Assembly (NCBI GenBank): GCA_947490345.1
Contig: CANLGL010000011.1
Span: 49,384-113,383 of the forward strand
Length of the DNA stretch: 64,000 bases
From: Deltaproteobacteria bacterium
Lineage (GTDB): Bacteria > Myxococcota_A > UBA796 > SXON01
Direction of reading: 5' to 3'
The notes under the pieces are model-generated. The model ran no database searches and had not been told where the DNA came from. It saw only the letters and a program-made list of their open reading frames with translations. The translations under genes and the position numbers were made by a program. Positions 48,611 to 59,777 of this stretch are shown here, piece after piece. Position 1 is the first letter of the stretch; the number at the start of each line of letters is the position of its first letter.

Positions 48611-50440
48611 GTGCGTGTAAACCTCGCGAATGGCCTCGTCATCGGCCTCCTGCTTCTTCTCGCGGTCGCCTTCTTGTGGGCCAAGATGAACTCCGGCGTA
48701 GAAAAGACGCAGACGGAGCTGATCGAGCTCATCCAGAGCGGCCAGGTCCAGAAGGCCACGTTCAACGGCAGCACCCAGGTGGAGGTCACCCTGCCGCCTG
48801 AGCGGCCCGGCGAACCCGCTCGGCGCGTCAATGCCGTCGTCGTCCCCGACGACGACGGAGTGGTCCAGGCTTTGCGCGCGGCCAAGGTGCCCTATGGCGC
48901 GGTCAAAGCGGACGGCTGCGGCGAGGCGATGCCGCTGACGATCCTGCTCATGGTCGTGATGGCGTTCATGATGTTCAATACGCTCCGCCCCCAGGCTGAC
49001 GCGCCGAACGCGGCGCGGATCTCGCGGTCACAGGCCAAGTTGGCGCCCGAGGAGGGGACGGGCGTCACCTTCAAAGATGTCGCCGGTATCGATGAGGCGG
49101 AGGAAGAGCTCAACGAGCTGGTCCAGTTCCTCAAGACGCCGGAGCGCTTCACCCGCCTGGGCGGAAAGATTCCCAAGGGCGTGCTCCTGGTCGGGCCGCC
49201 GGGCACGGGCAAGACGCTCTTGGCCAGGGCCGTAGCGGGCGAGGCGGGGGTGCCCTTCTTCTCCCTGTCCGGCTCGGACTTCATGGAACTGTACGTCGGC
49301 GTTGGCGCCGCTCGGGTCCGTGATCTCTTCAAACAGGCGGCGGAGCGGGCACCAACCATCGTATTCATCGACGAGATCGACGCCATCGGCAAAGCACGCA
49401 TGGCCGGTGTGCCCGGCGGGGGCGAGGGCGAACGCGACCAGACGCTCAACCAACTGCTGGTGGAGATGGATGGCTTCGACGGGCGCAAGGGCATCATCCT
49501 GATGGCGGCCACCAACCGTCCCGACACCCTCGATGCGGCGCTGTTGCGCCCGGGACGCTTCGACCGGCAGGTGCTGGTCGACCGCCCGGACGTGCGCGGC
49601 CGAGAGGCGATCCTCCGCGTCCATGCGGCCAAGCTCGCCTTGGCCCCCGAAGTGGACCTCAAGCGGATCGCCCAGGTCACCCCCGGCTTCGTCGGTGCGG
49701 ACTTGGGCACGGCGCTGAACGAGGCCGCTCTGTTGGCGGCTCGCCGCAACAAGGACCAGGTCGGCCAGATCGAGATCGAAGACGCGGTGGAGCGGATTTC
49801 GATGGGGCTCGAACGACGCAGTCGGCGCCTGTCGGAAGAGGAGCGGCGCTCCACGGCCATCCACGAGGCCGGCCATGCCATCGTTGCGGCGGGCACGCCC
49901 GGCGCGCCGCAGGTGCAGAAGGTGACGATCATCCCCCGTGGCATCGGCGCGCTCGGCTACACCAGCTTCCGCGACCCGGAAGAGCGGTACACCCACTCGC
50001 GCGCCCAACTGCTTGCGATGATGACCATGTCCTTCGGCGGCCGCTGCGCCGAGGAGTTGATCTACGGCGAGCACAACAACGGTGCTGCCAACGACATCCA
50101 GCAGGCCACTGACCTCGCCCGTCGCATGGTCACCGAATACGGAATGTCGTCCGCCCTCGGGCCGATCAACTACTCCACCGAGCGTCGCAGCCCGTTTGGG
50201 ATGACCTCCAGGCACGTGGACAATGAGCGCAGCGAGGAAACGTCACGGCTCATCGACACCGAGATCCGGGCGCTGATCGAGGGTGCGCAGGACCGGGCCC
50301 GGGCGCTACTCGCGCTGAACCGCGAGGTGCTCGAGACCATGGCGGCGGCGCTGTTGAAGGAAGAGTCGCTGTCCGGCGAACGACTCAGCGAGCTGCTCGG
50401 CATGGTCAACCGCGTGGAGCCGGCGCCCGTCGCTGGCTAG
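48611..50440 (+). CDS. ftsH: ATP-dependent zinc metalloprotease FtsH
   Basis: [31 protein letters not shown] zinc site, N-terminal TMs; GTG start. Confidence 0.97.
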   Translation: MRVNLANGLVIGLLLLLAVAFLWAKMNSGVEKTQTELIELIQSGQVQKATFNGSTQVEVTLPPERPGEPARRVNAVVVPDDDGVVQALRAAKVPYGAVKADGCGEAMPLTILLMVVMAFMMFNTLRPQADAPNAARISRSQAKLAPEEGTGVTFKDVAGIDEAEEELNELVQFLKTPERFTRLGGKIPKGVLLVGPPGTGKTLLARAVAGEAGVPFFSLSGSDFMELYVGVGAARVRDLFKQAAERAPTIVFIDEIDAIGKARMAGVPGGGEGERDQTLNQLLVEMDGFDGRKGIILMAATNRPDTLDAALLRPGRFDRQVLVDRPDVRGREAILRVHAAKLALAPEVDLKRIAQVTPGFVGADLGTALNEAALLAARRNKDQVGQIEIEDAVERISMGLERRSRRLSEEERRSTAIHEAGHAIVAAGTPGAPQVQKVTIIPRGIGALGYTSFRDPEERYTHSRAQLLAMMTMSFGGRCAEELIYGEHNNGAANDIQQATDLARRMVTEYGMSSALGPINYSTERRSPFGMTSRHVDNERSEETSRLIDTEIRALIEGAQDRARALLALNREVLETMAAALLKEESLSGERLSELLGMVNRVEPAPVAG

Positions 50441-51438
50441 TTTTCCCAGCGCTCGGACGCCCAGGCGGCGACCTCATCAGCGGGGCGCGTCAGGCGCAAG
50501 AACCCCTCGGTGTAGCCGAAGTCGCGGAGCGTGACGCCGAGCGGCCGGGTGAGGAGGATGCCCACGCAGCACAAACAGTACCCTGGCAAGCTGGCCAGGA
50601 AGCCCAGAAAGCTGAGCACTGCCATGTACAGCAGCAACCAGAAGCGCCCGCCGCGCGTCAGCGCCACCGAACGATCGATCGCCGCCATGATCCCCTGATC
50701 CTCGAGCGCGATTGCGTGGGGCACGAAGGCGAGGCACAGACGCATCCAGATCGTCGCCACAATCACGCCAAGGGCCCACACGCCGCAGGCGATGCCCACC
50801 AGGAGCATCATCGTGGGATCGGTGAGGAAGAAGAACGAGATCATCGGGACGATGGCGAGAACCACTGTCGCGAGCCCCAAGAGGCCCGACAGCAGCACCC
50901 AGCCCAGCGAGCGGAGGAAGACGTCGCCAGCGCCGAAGAGCGTCCCGAAGCGCCCGGTGCCCTCGCGCAGGATCTCGTGGTGCAGGCGGATCCATCCCGG
51001 GGTGATCCAGGCGCCCAGCGCGAGCACCACGAGCACCACGACAACGACCACCGCGACCAGCGCCACGAGGAACCCCACGCCAAGGCCGCCGAAGAGCACC
51101 GCCGGATCGAAGGGGAGCTCCTCGCCAACCCAGGGGCCGGCGGGCAGGCCGATCGTCGCCCCCAGCGACATCTGGCTGGGATCGAAGGAGCCGTCGGAGA
51201 GCTTCTTCAGCGTGTCGAGATCCTCGCCCGACAGGTTGTTCCCGCCGCTGCCGCCGCCGCCCTCGGTGCAGGACTTCAGCAGTCCGCCGACCAGGACCAC
51301 CCAGATGTTCCGCCGGATGGCGTGTACGCCGTTGCGGATGCCGCGCTCGATGTCGAAGGCGGCGCTCATCTCCATCTGTGCGTCGCCACTGGCCGGCGGG
51401 ACGCCCCCGGTCGGTAGTTCACCGTAGGCTGAGTCCAT
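50437..51438 (-). CDS. Multi-TM membrane protein
   Basis: Repeated hydrophobic segments; family not recognised. Confidence 0.7.
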   Translation of the reverse strand: MDSAYGELPTGGVPPASGDAQMEMSAAFDIERGIRNGVHAIRRNIWVVLVGGLLKSCTEGGGGSGGNNLSGEDLDTLKKLSDGSFDPSQMSLGATIGLPAGPWVGEELPFDPAVLFGGLGVGFLVALVAVVVVVVLVVLALGAWITPGWIRLHHEILREGTGRFGTLFGAGDVFLRSLGWVLLSGLLGLATVVLAIVPMISFFFLTDPTMMLLVGIACGVWALGVIVATIWMRLCLAFVPHAIALEDQGIMAAIDRSVALTRGGRFWLLLYMAVLSFLGFLASLPGYCLCCVGILLTRPLGVTLRDFGYTEGFLRLTRPADEVAAWASERWEN

Positions 51439-51441
51439 GCG

Positions 51442-52158
51442 CTACGAGCCGCCCGCGTAGCCCGACGACGTAGCCCCGGGGGTCGAGGTGATCGACGACC
51501 CTGAGGCGGCGCCCACCGCCGCATCCTCGCCGTGGAACATCCTCGCCATCCCCGCCCGTGAGATCGCCACGATCCAGCGGTCCTCGATCCCCTCTGACGC
51601 CGCTTTGGTGTTGACGAAGGTCACGCAGATGTACCCGGTGGCTCCGCCACCGTTGATGTCGCAGGAGAAATCGGTCGCCGGATTGTCAATCTGGCCGCGC
51701 GGATTGAAGACGATGCTGTCGGGATAGCCATCGGCTCCGGCCAGAGCGGCACTGGGGGCCTCCAAGCTGACCCACGGCAGGCTGTCTTCCTGATCCTTCC
51801 CGATGTTGACGTACCCTTCGCCGCTGAGGGTATCGACGCCGCTCATGTCGACCGGGAGAACGTCCCACGCCGTGGATGCGGACGCCAGGTCGCCCTTTTC
51901 CACCGAATACTCCCCTTCGTTGTCTCCAGAGGTCGCGTCACTGTCGGTGGTGATGATGTGGATCCGATACTGCACCGAGTCGGCGATCGCCATCGCGCGT
52001 ACCTGGTTCACCTGGGCAACGAAGTCGAGCGCAGCGCGGCGGGTGCGCCACTTGGGCATGGTCTGGGTGAGCATGCCGGCGCCGATGGCCGCGAGGATGC
52101 CGATGATCGCGATGACGATCGCAATCTCGACGAGGGTTACACCACGACGCCTGTGCAT
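51442..52158 (-). CDS. Type IV prepilin / pseudopilin (GspH/FimT-like)
   Basis: RRRGVTLVEIAIVIAIIGILAAIGAGML prepilin motif. Confidence 0.88.
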   Translation of the reverse strand: MHRRRGVTLVEIAIVIAIIGILAAIGAGMLTQTMPKWRTRRAALDFVAQVNQVRAMAIADSVQYRIHIITTDSDATSGDNEGEYSVEKGDLASASTAWDVLPVDMSGVDTLSGEGYVNIGKDQEDSLPWVSLEAPSAALAGADGYPDSIVFNPRGQIDNPATDFSCDINGGGATGYICVTFVNTKAASEGIEDRWIVAISRAGMARMFHGEDAAVGAASGSSITSTPGATSSGYAGGS

Positions 52159-52202
52159 GATCCGCTCCGCGGGGCGCCCAGTGTACACCATTCCGGAGGG
52201 GG

Positions 52203-52688
52203 TCACGCGCGCTCCAGGAGGATGTCGCGGAGCCGCGCGCCGGCGATGCCGCGCCACTCCTCCGCCCGCCGCGTGTAGAGCCGCGCCAGCACCTTTTCGA
52301 CGTCGGCTCCCTCTTGCTTGAGGGCACGGTAGGTCTTCTCGGGCAACCCGAGCTCGTCGAATCGGGCCTTCACAGCTTCCCAGGCCTTTTTCTCTCGTCT
52401 GCGGACGAATTCGTCACGCGCCTGACCGAGGGCCCGTGCGTCGTGCTTGCGGCCGCCAGCCTCGAGGGCGCGCACCGCCCCGGCAGTCTTCTGCACCCAC
52501 GCCGCCACGGCCAAGCCTCGGTCAAGACGAATGCCGGCGCCCGCCAGGAGCCTCTCCCAGTCACCACCCTCGGGCCGCGGGAGCGCCGCGACGCCCTGCG
52601 GCGGCCCGGCCTCGCGCGCAACCAGCGCCGCGCCCACGGCGGTGACCGGCGCCAGGGCGACCTGCAGCGCATCCTTCAGGCTGTTCAT
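52203..52688 (-). CDS. Hypothetical protein
   Basis: ORF with internal Met start MNSLKDALQVALAP. Confidence 0.55.
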   Translation of the reverse strand: MNSLKDALQVALAPVTAVGAALVAREAGPPQGVAALPRPEGGDWERLLAGAGIRLDRGLAVAAWVQKTAGAVRALEAGGRKHDARALGQARDEFVRRREKKAWEAVKARFDELGLPEKTYRALKQEGADVEKVLARLYTRRAEEWRGIAGARLRDILLERA

Positions 52689-52753
52689 CTGCGCCGCGTA
52701 GCCCGGCTCATGCCCGAACGTGTGGAGGCCGATCTCCGGCGGGAGGTGTGCAC

Positions 52754-53254
52754 ATGGCGCGTGAGACTGGTCGGACCGTGGCAATCGTCGCGACCCCATC
52801 CGCGCTCGCGGAGGTGCGGAGCACGCTGAAACGAGCTGGTGTCGACACCCAGAAGATCGAGATCGCCGAGATCAAGCTCAAAAGGGAAGTGTTGCTTCCG
52901 GAACGCTCCCCGCTTGTCTTCGCGTGGCGGCACGTTGCGCTTGGCGGTATCGCTGCCTTCGTCTTGGCGCTGACGGTGTGCAGCACCCTCGACTTTACGG
53001 TTGCCCGTGCCGCTGCGACGTCGCTCGGGGCCGTTTTCGCCGGAGCAGTGCTCGGCGCCGTCGTGAGCGTGCTCACCTCCAAGCGCGTTGAGACGCTCCT
53101 CCCAGAAGGACCCGCGACCCTCTCTCGCTCCTATTGGAAGCTGCGCGTCGACGCCGACGCCATGGCGATTGCTCGCGCAAAGGGCATCGCCAGCCGCACC
53201 GGCCGAACGCTCCAGGCGCTCGTCAGCGGAGCGTTCGAGGTCCGCAAGGGTTGA
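52754..53254 (+). CDS. Small membrane protein
   Basis: Two TM segments (IAAFVLALTVCS, LGAVFAGAVLGAVVSVL). Confidence 0.6.
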   Translation: MARETGRTVAIVATPSALAEVRSTLKRAGVDTQKIEIAEIKLKREVLLPERSPLVFAWRHVALGGIAAFVLALTVCSTLDFTVARAAATSLGAVFAGAVLGAVVSVLTSKRVETLLPEGPATLSRSYWKLRVDADAMAIARAKGIASRTGRTLQALVSGAFEVRKG

Positions 53255-53257
53255 ACC

Positions 53258-53779
53258 CTACATGCAGGCTGCGGACGGATCGCTGAGCACGTCTTCGGGG
53301 CCCTTGCCGACGTGCGCATCGAAGAACGCGGCCAGGCTCGGCAGGTCGAAGCAGGCCAATTCGAGCTTGTGTTCCCACGCGACCGCGGTGAACTGGGCTT
53401 CGGAGGGCTCGTAGGGTGTCAGGACCGCCCGACCTGGCGTCAGGCCGGAGACCCAGGTCGCGAGCTCCGCGACCTCTGCGTCGCAACCACCGGGGCAGTC
53501 GTATAGAAAGACGATGCCGCCATGTTCGAGGTTGTGGACCCAATTCTCGGCGGCGACGGCCTCGGTGTGCACGCCCCATGCCGTCCAGCACGGATGGTGA
53601 TCGCCGGACGTTGGCGGTTCGTCCGCGTAGGTGAGATCGGCGGTGTCGTGGTCCGCCGCGGCCGCGGGGGTAAAGGTCGTGACACAGTCGCCCTCACACG
53701 CGTCGCAAGCCTCCTCTGTGGGGGGGGTGACCTCGGCGGATTCGGTTTCGCCGAGGCAGCTGAGCAGCGTCAGCAGCAT
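53258..53779 (-). CDS. DUF3105-like lipoprotein
   Basis: [43 protein letters not shown]. Confidence 0.8.
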   Translation of the reverse strand: MLLTLLSCLGETESAEVTPPTEEACDACEGDCVTTFTPAAAADHDTADLTYADEPPTSGDHHPCWTAWGVHTEAVAAENWVHNLEHGGIVFLYDCPGGCDAEVAELATWVSGLTPGRAVLTPYEPSEAQFTAVAWEHKLELACFDLPSLAAFFDAHVGKGPEDVLSDPSAACM

Positions 53780-54249
53780 CAGGGCGCCCGCCAGGCACCC
53801 GAGCGACCACCCGATTTCTGCAGCAAGCGCACCTCCTCGATGATCATGCCTCGGTCCAGCGCCTTCAGCATGTCAATCACCGTGAGCGCCGCCACCGCGA
53901 CCGCGGTCAACGCCTCCATCTCGACGCCGGTGCGCCCGGTGCAGCGCACCGAAGCCTCGATGCGCACGCCACCGTCCACCACCTGGAGCCGCAAGTCCAC
54001 CCCGTCGAGCGGCAGGGGGTGACAGAGCGGGATCAGCTCCCCGGTGCGTTTGGCGCCCTGAATCCCGGCCAACTGCGCGATCGAGAGCACGTCGCCCTTT
54101 TTTGCGGTTCGCTCCACGACGGCGGCGAGCGCCGCCGCCGACATGCGCACCCGACCCTCCGCAACGGCCTCCCGCCGCGTGACGGGCTTGTCGCCGACCT
54201 CCACCATGCGGGCATCCCCGCTTGCGCTCACGTGCGTCAGCTCAGCCAT
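53779..54249 (-). CDS. moaC: Cyclic pyranopterin monophosphate synthase
   Basis: [46 protein letters not shown]. Confidence 0.96.
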   Translation of the reverse strand: MAELTHVSASGDARMVEVGDKPVTRREAVAEGRVRMSAAALAAVVERTAKKGDVLSIAQLAGIQGAKRTGELIPLCHPLPLDGVDLRLQVVDGGVRIEASVRCTGRTGVEMEALTAVAVAALTVIDMLKALDRGMIIEEVRLLQKSGGRSGAWRAP

Positions 54250-54640
54250 TGCCGGCCTCGTAATGCGGGTGGAGCTTCTCCTCGACCAGCGCGCTTCCGT
54301 ACCGAAAGTTCACGGCGCGCTTCAGCGCCGCGCGCCGGTCGTTGAGGCGGTACACCGCACGCGCCTGCTGAACAAAGCCTGCGCCGAAGTCGCCCGCCGC
54401 CTCGGCCGCGCGCAAGCGGTCCTCGGTGGCCCACAGCTCGCGGTTCACCAGGTCAAGCGCCGCAAACTCCGGCACGGACTCCGGCGAGGGCAGGCCGGCA
54501 TCGCGCCACGCGGTGGCCAGCGCTGCAAGTTCACGGCCGACATTGGCTGCGGGCGCGCCGACGACCTTCGTACCTTTGTGCGCCAGGATGGTGAGGCGGT
54601 CGAGTACATCCCCGACCGAGGTCGGCGCGAAAATCGTCAC
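54242..54640 (-). CDS. DUF6165-like protein
   Basis: [50 protein letters not shown]. Confidence 0.65.
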   Translation of the reverse strand: MTIFAPTSVGDVLDRLTILAHKGTKVVGAPAANVGRELAALATAWRDAGLPSPESVPEFAALDLVNRELWATEDRLRAAEAAGDFGAGFVQQARAVYRLNDRRAALKRAVNFRYGSALVEEKLHPHYEAGNG

Positions 54641-54688
54641 GACTTACGGTCGGGGGAGGATGCGGCGAGCGTCCTCCCCCATTTGGAC

Positions 54689-55264
54689 CTATAGCCGAAT
54701 CTTATACGCATTTGCCGTCGACTTTTCCTTCTTGACCTCTTCCTTGCCCGCCTTGGCCTTGGCCAGGTATTCCTTGAAGACGTCGTTGTCGGGTTCGAAG
54801 GAGAGCGCGAACTGGATGTTCATGCTGGCCCCGTTGTAGTCCTTGTCCGCCATGCCCTGCAGGGCGAGCTTCCAGAACTTTCCGCCCTTCTCGCTGCGGG
54901 CCGCCTTGTTGGGGTCGGTGCGGGCGGCGGCCTCGGCCTCGGCGACCTTGCGGGCCTCGGCGTCCATCCGGAACCTTCCAGCCCGCAGCTCGTTGTCGTA
55001 ATGACCCCGAGCGTCCGGGTCGCGAAGGACCCGATAGGCGTCGTTGATCGCCTTGAACACCGTGTTGGCGACGCCGCGGAACTCGGGCGGGGCTCCAGCG
55101 ATTACCCGGTCGGGGTGCAGGCGGCGCCCCTCCGTGCGGAAGGCCGAATCCACCTCGCCCTGGGGGCAGCCCGGCTTCACGCCGAGGAGCTGGTAGTAGT
55201 CGAGCTGCGGGAGCAGCTCGTGCATGGTCTCGATCTCGAAGCGTAGGCGAAGGCGCGGGTCCAT
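54689..55264 (-). CDS. J-domain (DnaJ-like) protein
   Basis: DYYQLLGVKPGCPQGEVDSAFRTEGRRLHPDRV...INDAYRVLRDPDARGHYDNEL. Confidence 0.9.
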   Translation of the reverse strand: MDPRLRLRFEIETMHELLPQLDYYQLLGVKPGCPQGEVDSAFRTEGRRLHPDRVIAGAPPEFRGVANTVFKAINDAYRVLRDPDARGHYDNELRAGRFRMDAEARKVAEAEAAARTDPNKAARSEKGGKFWKLALQGMADKDYNGASMNIQFALSFEPDNDVFKEYLAKAKAGKEEVKKEKSTANAYKIRL

Positions 55265-55278
55265 CGGCGCATCCTACC

Positions 55279-56841
55279 CTAGAACTCGATGTCGTCGAAG
55301 CGGGCGGAGCGAAGCTCTTCCGGGGCCAGGCCGGACCGCGCTTCGATCCGGATGGCCTGTTCGGCCCCGTTGGCGTTGTCGAGCGCGCGTACGTGCACGA
55401 TCCCGTCGTTGTCGATCTCGAAGGTGACGCGCACCTTGACCTGGCCACGTGGTCGAGCCGGCAAGCCCTCGAGCACGAACTCGCCCAGGAGTTCGTTGTC
55501 GTCCGAAAGTCGGCTTTCTCCCTGATACGCAGAGATGCGGACCTCGGTCTGTGCGTCGAACGCGGTGTGAAAGACCTTGGCCGACTCCGTCGGAATCGCG
55601 GTGTTGCGCGGGATCAGGACCTCGCAAAAGCCCCCGACGGTGCGAATACCCAGCGATTGTGGGGTGACGTCCAGCAGCACCGAGTCGCCGGCGGCGGACT
55701 CATTCGTGAGGTTGTGGGCCTGAATAGCGGCGCCGACCGCCACCACCTCGTCGGGGTTCAAGCTGGCGTTGGCCGGCTTCCCAAAGAACTCCCCGACGGA
55801 GTCGCGCACCAGGGGCAAGCGGGTCATGCCGCCGACCAAAAGCGCATGGTCGATCTGTCGGGCCGACATATTCGCCGCCTTCAACGCATCTTCACACACG
55901 TCGAGAGTGCGCTGGACGAGCGGCAGCACCCACTGCGCGTAGGTGAAGCGGTCCAGCGTCGTGGAGAACTCGTACTCCTTGCCATCCGGCGAGCGGTACA
56001 GCGCCGGTACGGTGACCTCGACCTCTTCCTCCGAGCAGAGCGCCACCTTGGCGCGCTCCGCGGCCTCCCGCAGCTTCATGCGGACCGTGCGGTTCTCCGC
56101 GAGGTCCAGCGCATTTTGGCTGCAGAACAGGCGCATGAACTCGTCCGCGGCGAGGTAATCGAAGTCATCGCCGCCCAAGAACGTGTCGCCGGCGGTGGCG
56201 ACGACTTCGAAGAAGTCATCGTCGATGCGGAGAATCGAGATGTCGAAGGTGCCACCGCCCAGATCGTACACCGCAACATGCTGGCGCTTGCCCTGCTTGA
56301 AGCCGTAGGCCAACGCGGCGGCCGTCGGCTCATTCAGGATGCGAAGGCAGTCGAGCCCGGCCATCGTAGCGGCATCGCGAGTGGCCTGGCGTTGGTTGTC
56401 GTTGAAGTAGGCGGGCACCGTGATCACCGCTTTTTCTACCGTCTCGCCCAGAGCCTGCTCGGCGATGCGCTTCATGTGGATGAGCACATGGGCGCTGATC
56501 TCGGTCGGGGAAAAGAGCTTTCCCTGGACGCGGATCCGCACGTCGCCGCCATCAGCATCGGTGATGCCGAAGGCGCTCTGGGCCTTCATCTTGAGCACCT
56601 CCTCTGACCCGGCGCGCCGCCCGATCAACCGCTTGACACTTACGACCGTGCTCTCGGGCGAGTACATCAGTTGACGACGGGCCTTCCACCCGACGACCGC
56701 GCTTTTCCCGTAGCCGAAGGCGACCACCGACGGCTGGGTCCGGCGCCCCTCCGGGTCCGCGAAGACCACCACCTCGCCGTCACGAATCGCGGCGACGCAG
56801 GAGTTGCTGGTCCCAAGATCGATGCCCACGGCGACGGCCAT
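55279..56841 (-). CDS. Hsp70-family chaperone lacking most of the C-terminal lid
   Basis: [54 protein letters not shown]; ends at 520 aa. Confidence 0.95.
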   Translation of the reverse strand: MAVAVGIDLGTSNSCVAAIRDGEVVVFADPEGRRTQPSVVAFGYGKSAVVGWKARRQLMYSPESTVVSVKRLIGRRAGSEEVLKMKAQSAFGITDADGGDVRIRVQGKLFSPTEISAHVLIHMKRIAEQALGETVEKAVITVPAYFNDNQRQATRDAATMAGLDCLRILNEPTAAALAYGFKQGKRQHVAVYDLGGGTFDISILRIDDDFFEVVATAGDTFLGGDDFDYLAADEFMRLFCSQNALDLAENRTVRMKLREAAERAKVALCSEEEVEVTVPALYRSPDGKEYEFSTTLDRFTYAQWVLPLVQRTLDVCEDALKAANMSARQIDHALLVGGMTRLPLVRDSVGEFFGKPANASLNPDEVVAVGAAIQAHNLTNESAAGDSVLLDVTPQSLGIRTVGGFCEVLIPRNTAIPTESAKVFHTAFDAQTEVRISAYQGESRLSDDNELLGEFVLEGLPARPRGQVKVRVTFEIDNDGIVHVRALDNANGAEQAIRIEARSGLAPEELRSARFDDIEF

Positions 56842-56853
56842 TGCGGGTGGCTA

Positions 56854-57639
56854 TCACGCGCTCCGGTCACGAGTGGCGAGGTCCGCGAACAGGCTGACCA
56901 CCGCCTCGTGCAGCCACGGGTTGGTCGCCAGAACGCTCGGCGCCCCCGGCCGATGGGGGTTGCCCGACAAGCGCGAGACGATGCCGCCCGCCTCGACCAC
57001 CAGGACCTGACCGGCGGCGGTATCCCAGGCCTTGAGGCCGAACTCCCAAAAAATGTCCACTTGCCCGGCGGCCAGGGTGGCCATGTCCATGGCCGCGCTG
57101 CCACTGCGGCGCATGCCCTGGGTGTGGCGCAGGACGCGCTCCACGTACGCGAGGTAGACGTGGGCGTGCTCGCGGCGGTCGTAGGGGAAACCGGTCACGC
57201 ACAGGGCCTCGTCCAGGGTGCGGACGGCGGCAACGGCTAGCGCCTCTCCATTGCGATGCGCCCCGCAGCCCACCGCGCCGGCGTACAGGTGATCGCGCAC
57301 CGGATCGTAGATGACACCCACCACGGGCCCGCCGCCATGAACGAGCGCGATGCTGACGCAGTAGTGGGGGTATCCATGCACAAAGTTGGTCGTGCCGTCC
57401 AAGGGGTCGACGACCCAGCGGTCGCCCGAGTCGCTGCCGCCCCCCTCCTCGCCCTGGACTGGAATCCCCAACGGTGCGAGCGCCTCGCGGATGCAGCGCT
57501 CGCTGGCGAGGTCGACCTCGGTCACCAGGTCGATGGCGCCCTTGTGGCGCACCTCGCTCGGGCGCTGACGCAGGAGCTCGCCCGCCCGGCGAGCGGCGAC
57601 GGTCGCGTGGTCCATATACGCCACGAGTTCCTTGTTCAT
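56854..57639 (-). CDS. suhB: Inositol monophosphatase family protein
   Basis: [58 protein letters not shown]. Confidence 0.92.
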   Translation of the reverse strand: MNKELVAYMDHATVAARRAGELLRQRPSEVRHKGAIDLVTEVDLASERCIREALAPLGIPVQGEEGGGSDSGDRWVVDPLDGTTNFVHGYPHYCVSIALVHGGGPVVGVIYDPVRDHLYAGAVGCGAHRNGEALAVAAVRTLDEALCVTGFPYDRREHAHVYLAYVERVLRHTQGMRRSGSAAMDMATLAAGQVDIFWEFGLKAWDTAAGQVLVVEAGGIVSRLSGNPHRPGAPSVLATNPWLHEAVVSLFADLATRDRSA

Positions 57640-58094
57640 GCACGCTCCGCCCGGGCAAGCACCGGGGAGGTGTCCAGGACGAGCGTGACCGGCCCGTCAT
57701 TCACCAGCTCCACCTGCATGTCGGCGCCGAAGCGGCCCCGCGCTGCTGAAAGCGCGTCCGCGACGGCCTCGTAGAGGGGCTCGGCCACCTCCGGTCGTGC
57801 CGCGCCGACAAACGACGGCCGGCGGCCCTTGGCCACGTCACCGTAGAGCGTGAACTGCGAGATGACCAACACGCCCCCCTCCACCTCTCGCACCGACCGG
57901 TTCATCCTGCCGGCGTCGTCCGCGAAGATGCGCAGGCCGGCGATCTTGTCGCTCATCCACGCCACCTCGGCCGGCCCGTCCAACGGCGCGACGCCCAGGA
58001 GGACGCAAAGACCGCGGCCGATCTCGCCCACCACCACACCCTCGACGCGGACGGACGCGCGCGCCACCCGCTGAACCACTGCCCGCATCGTCAC
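57636..58094 (-). CDS. dtd: D-aminoacyl-tRNA deacylase
   Basis: [53 protein letters not shown]. Confidence 0.96.
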   Translation of the reverse strand: MTMRAVVQRVARASVRVEGVVVGEIGRGLCVLLGVAPLDGPAEVAWMSDKIAGLRIFADDAGRMNRSVREVEGGVLVISQFTLYGDVAKGRRPSFVGAARPEVAEPLYEAVADALSAARGRFGADMQVELVNDGPVTLVLDTSPVLARAERA

Positions 58095-58123
58095 CCTCTA
58101 CCCTGCCGGATTAGCAGCGCGGC

Positions 58124-58927
58124 ATGTCCATCGAGACCTACTTCAAAGGCAAACACGTCGTCGTCACCGGCGGCTCCAGCGGCATCGGCCTGGCGGCAGC
58201 AGAGCGCCTCTGCGGCGTCGGCGCCACCGTCACGATCGTGGCCAGGCGCGCCGATGTGCTGGAGGCCGCGCGGGCGAAGCTGGGCGCCAATGCGCGTGCC
58301 CTCGCCCTCGACATCGCCAACGAAAAAGACGTCATCGAGAAGCTCGGAGCCCACGCCGCGGCGTTCCCGGTTGACATGCTCATCAACAACGCGGGCGTGG
58401 TGATGCCGGGTCGTTTCGTCGACCTGCCGACCGAACAGTTCCGCTGGATGATGGACATCAACTACTTCGGAACCGTGCACTGCTGCAAGGCGCTGATCCC
58501 GTCGATGCAAGCCCGCGGCGGCGGCCACATCCTCAACGTCTCGTCGATGGCCGGGTGCATCGGCATCTACGGGTACACGGCCTACTCCGCTACCAAGTTC
58601 GCGCTGTGCGGCTTTTCGCAGTGCCTCCGTGCCGAGATGTGGCCGCACAATATCCACGTCAGCGTGTGCCTCCCGCCCGACACCGACACCCCGCAGTTGG
58701 CGTTCGAGAACCAGTACAAGCCCGCCGAAACCAAGGCGATCGCTGGGAACGTCAAGACGCTACCGGCCGCCGCCGTGGCGGAGGCGATGCTGGCCGGAAT
58801 GGCCAAAGGGTCCTTCGAGATCATCCCCGGCTTCGACGGGTGGAGCTCCGCGCTGGCCCAACGGCTCGTCCCCGGGGTGGTCCGGATGGTGTGCGACGCG
58901 GCTCAGAAAAAGGCGGCTACGCGCTAG
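58124..58927 (+). CDS. SDR oxidoreductase, 3-ketodihydrosphingosine reductase-like
   Basis: VVTGGSSGIGLAAA, NNAGVV, YSATKFAL, LPPDTDTPQLAFENQYKPAETKAI. Confidence 0.85.
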   Translation: MSIETYFKGKHVVVTGGSSGIGLAAAERLCGVGATVTIVARRADVLEAARAKLGANARALALDIANEKDVIEKLGAHAAAFPVDMLINNAGVVMPGRFVDLPTEQFRWMMDINYFGTVHCCKALIPSMQARGGGHILNVSSMAGCIGIYGYTAYSATKFALCGFSQCLRAEMWPHNIHVSVCLPPDTDTPQLAFENQYKPAETKAIAGNVKTLPAAAVAEAMLAGMAKGSFEIIPGFDGWSSALAQRLVPGVVRMVCDAAQKKAATR

Positions 58928-58935
58928 CCAGAAAC

Positions 58936-59150
58936 GGGGGAAGGGGCACCGGCCCCTTCCCCTACCGGGGCGTCCCCTCCGGCCGCCGGCAAGCCGTCGG
59001 CCTGCGGCGCCCGACGCGTTGATAACGCGCCGGGACGCGCCCCTCTCCCCATCCCCGCAGCCGCAAATAACACGCCTGGGCGGCCGCTCTCCCCCTCAAC
59101 GCAGACCCCCATGCCGGATGGCGGTTTCATGGGTCTGGTAGCCGCCCCGC
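58936..59150 (-). repeat. Dispersed intergenic repeat, copy II
   Basis: Reverse complement aligns with 16165-16345; terminal hairpin GGGGAAGGGGC-ACCG-GCCCCTTCCCC (perfect 11-bp stem). Confidence 0.85.
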
Positions 59151-59166
59151 GGGCTACACTCAAGCC

Positions 59167-59712
59167 GTGAGCGTCGTCCTCCTACTGCTGGTCGGGTGCC
59201 CCGGGTCAACCGACAAGCTCGGTGACACCGCCCCCGTGGGTTGCCTCGACGTCGATGCCACCGTGCTCGCGGGGAGCAGCGCCTTTGACGAGCTCGACCG
59301 TCCCATCTGGGTCGAGATGCCCGCGGGGAGCGAGCAGGTGATGGTGCACGGCCCGCAGGGAGGCTGGCACATCCTCGGCGCCGCCGACGTCCGCCACGCG
59401 GGAGACATCGTCACGCTGCAGTACGCGATCACCTGGCCGGCAAGCGACGTGCGGCTCAGCTACGGCAACTTCAAGGTCATGTTGGTTCCGCATGACGACG
59501 GCTGCGGCGGCACCTACGCTGGCATGCTCGGTGTGCTCGACGTCTCAGACGTCAAGTCCGGGGACGCCGACACCCCGCCCGAGCTCCTCGCGGGCGAGAC
59601 GCTCACGGTCTCGATGGACGCGGAAGACCTCGCCGGCCGCACCGCTCACCACGAGGTGAGCGTGATCGCGGCGCTGGACCCGGCGGACATGGACACGGCC
59701 GACGCGCAGTAG
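59167..59712 (+). CDS. Small lipoprotein
   Basis: GTG start, MSVVLLLLVGCPGS lipobox. Confidence 0.7.
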   Translation: MSVVLLLLVGCPGSTDKLGDTAPVGCLDVDATVLAGSSAFDELDRPIWVEMPAGSEQVMVHGPQGGWHILGAADVRHAGDIVTLQYAITWPASDVRLSYGNFKVMLVPHDDGCGGTYAGMLGVLDVSDVKSGDADTPPELLAGETLTVSMDAEDLAGRTAHHEVSVIAALDPADMDTADAQ

Positions 59713-59737
59713 CCGACGGGGGAGTGCCAAAAACGAA

Positions 59738-59761
59738 GACGCCCGACCGAAGCCGGGCGTC
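59738..59761 (-). terminator. Rho-independent terminator of rpsD
   Basis: Minus strand GACGCCCG GCTTCGGT CGGGCGTC followed by TTCGTTTTT. Confidence 0.85.
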
Positions 59762-59777
59762 CAGCGGTGAACCCGAC

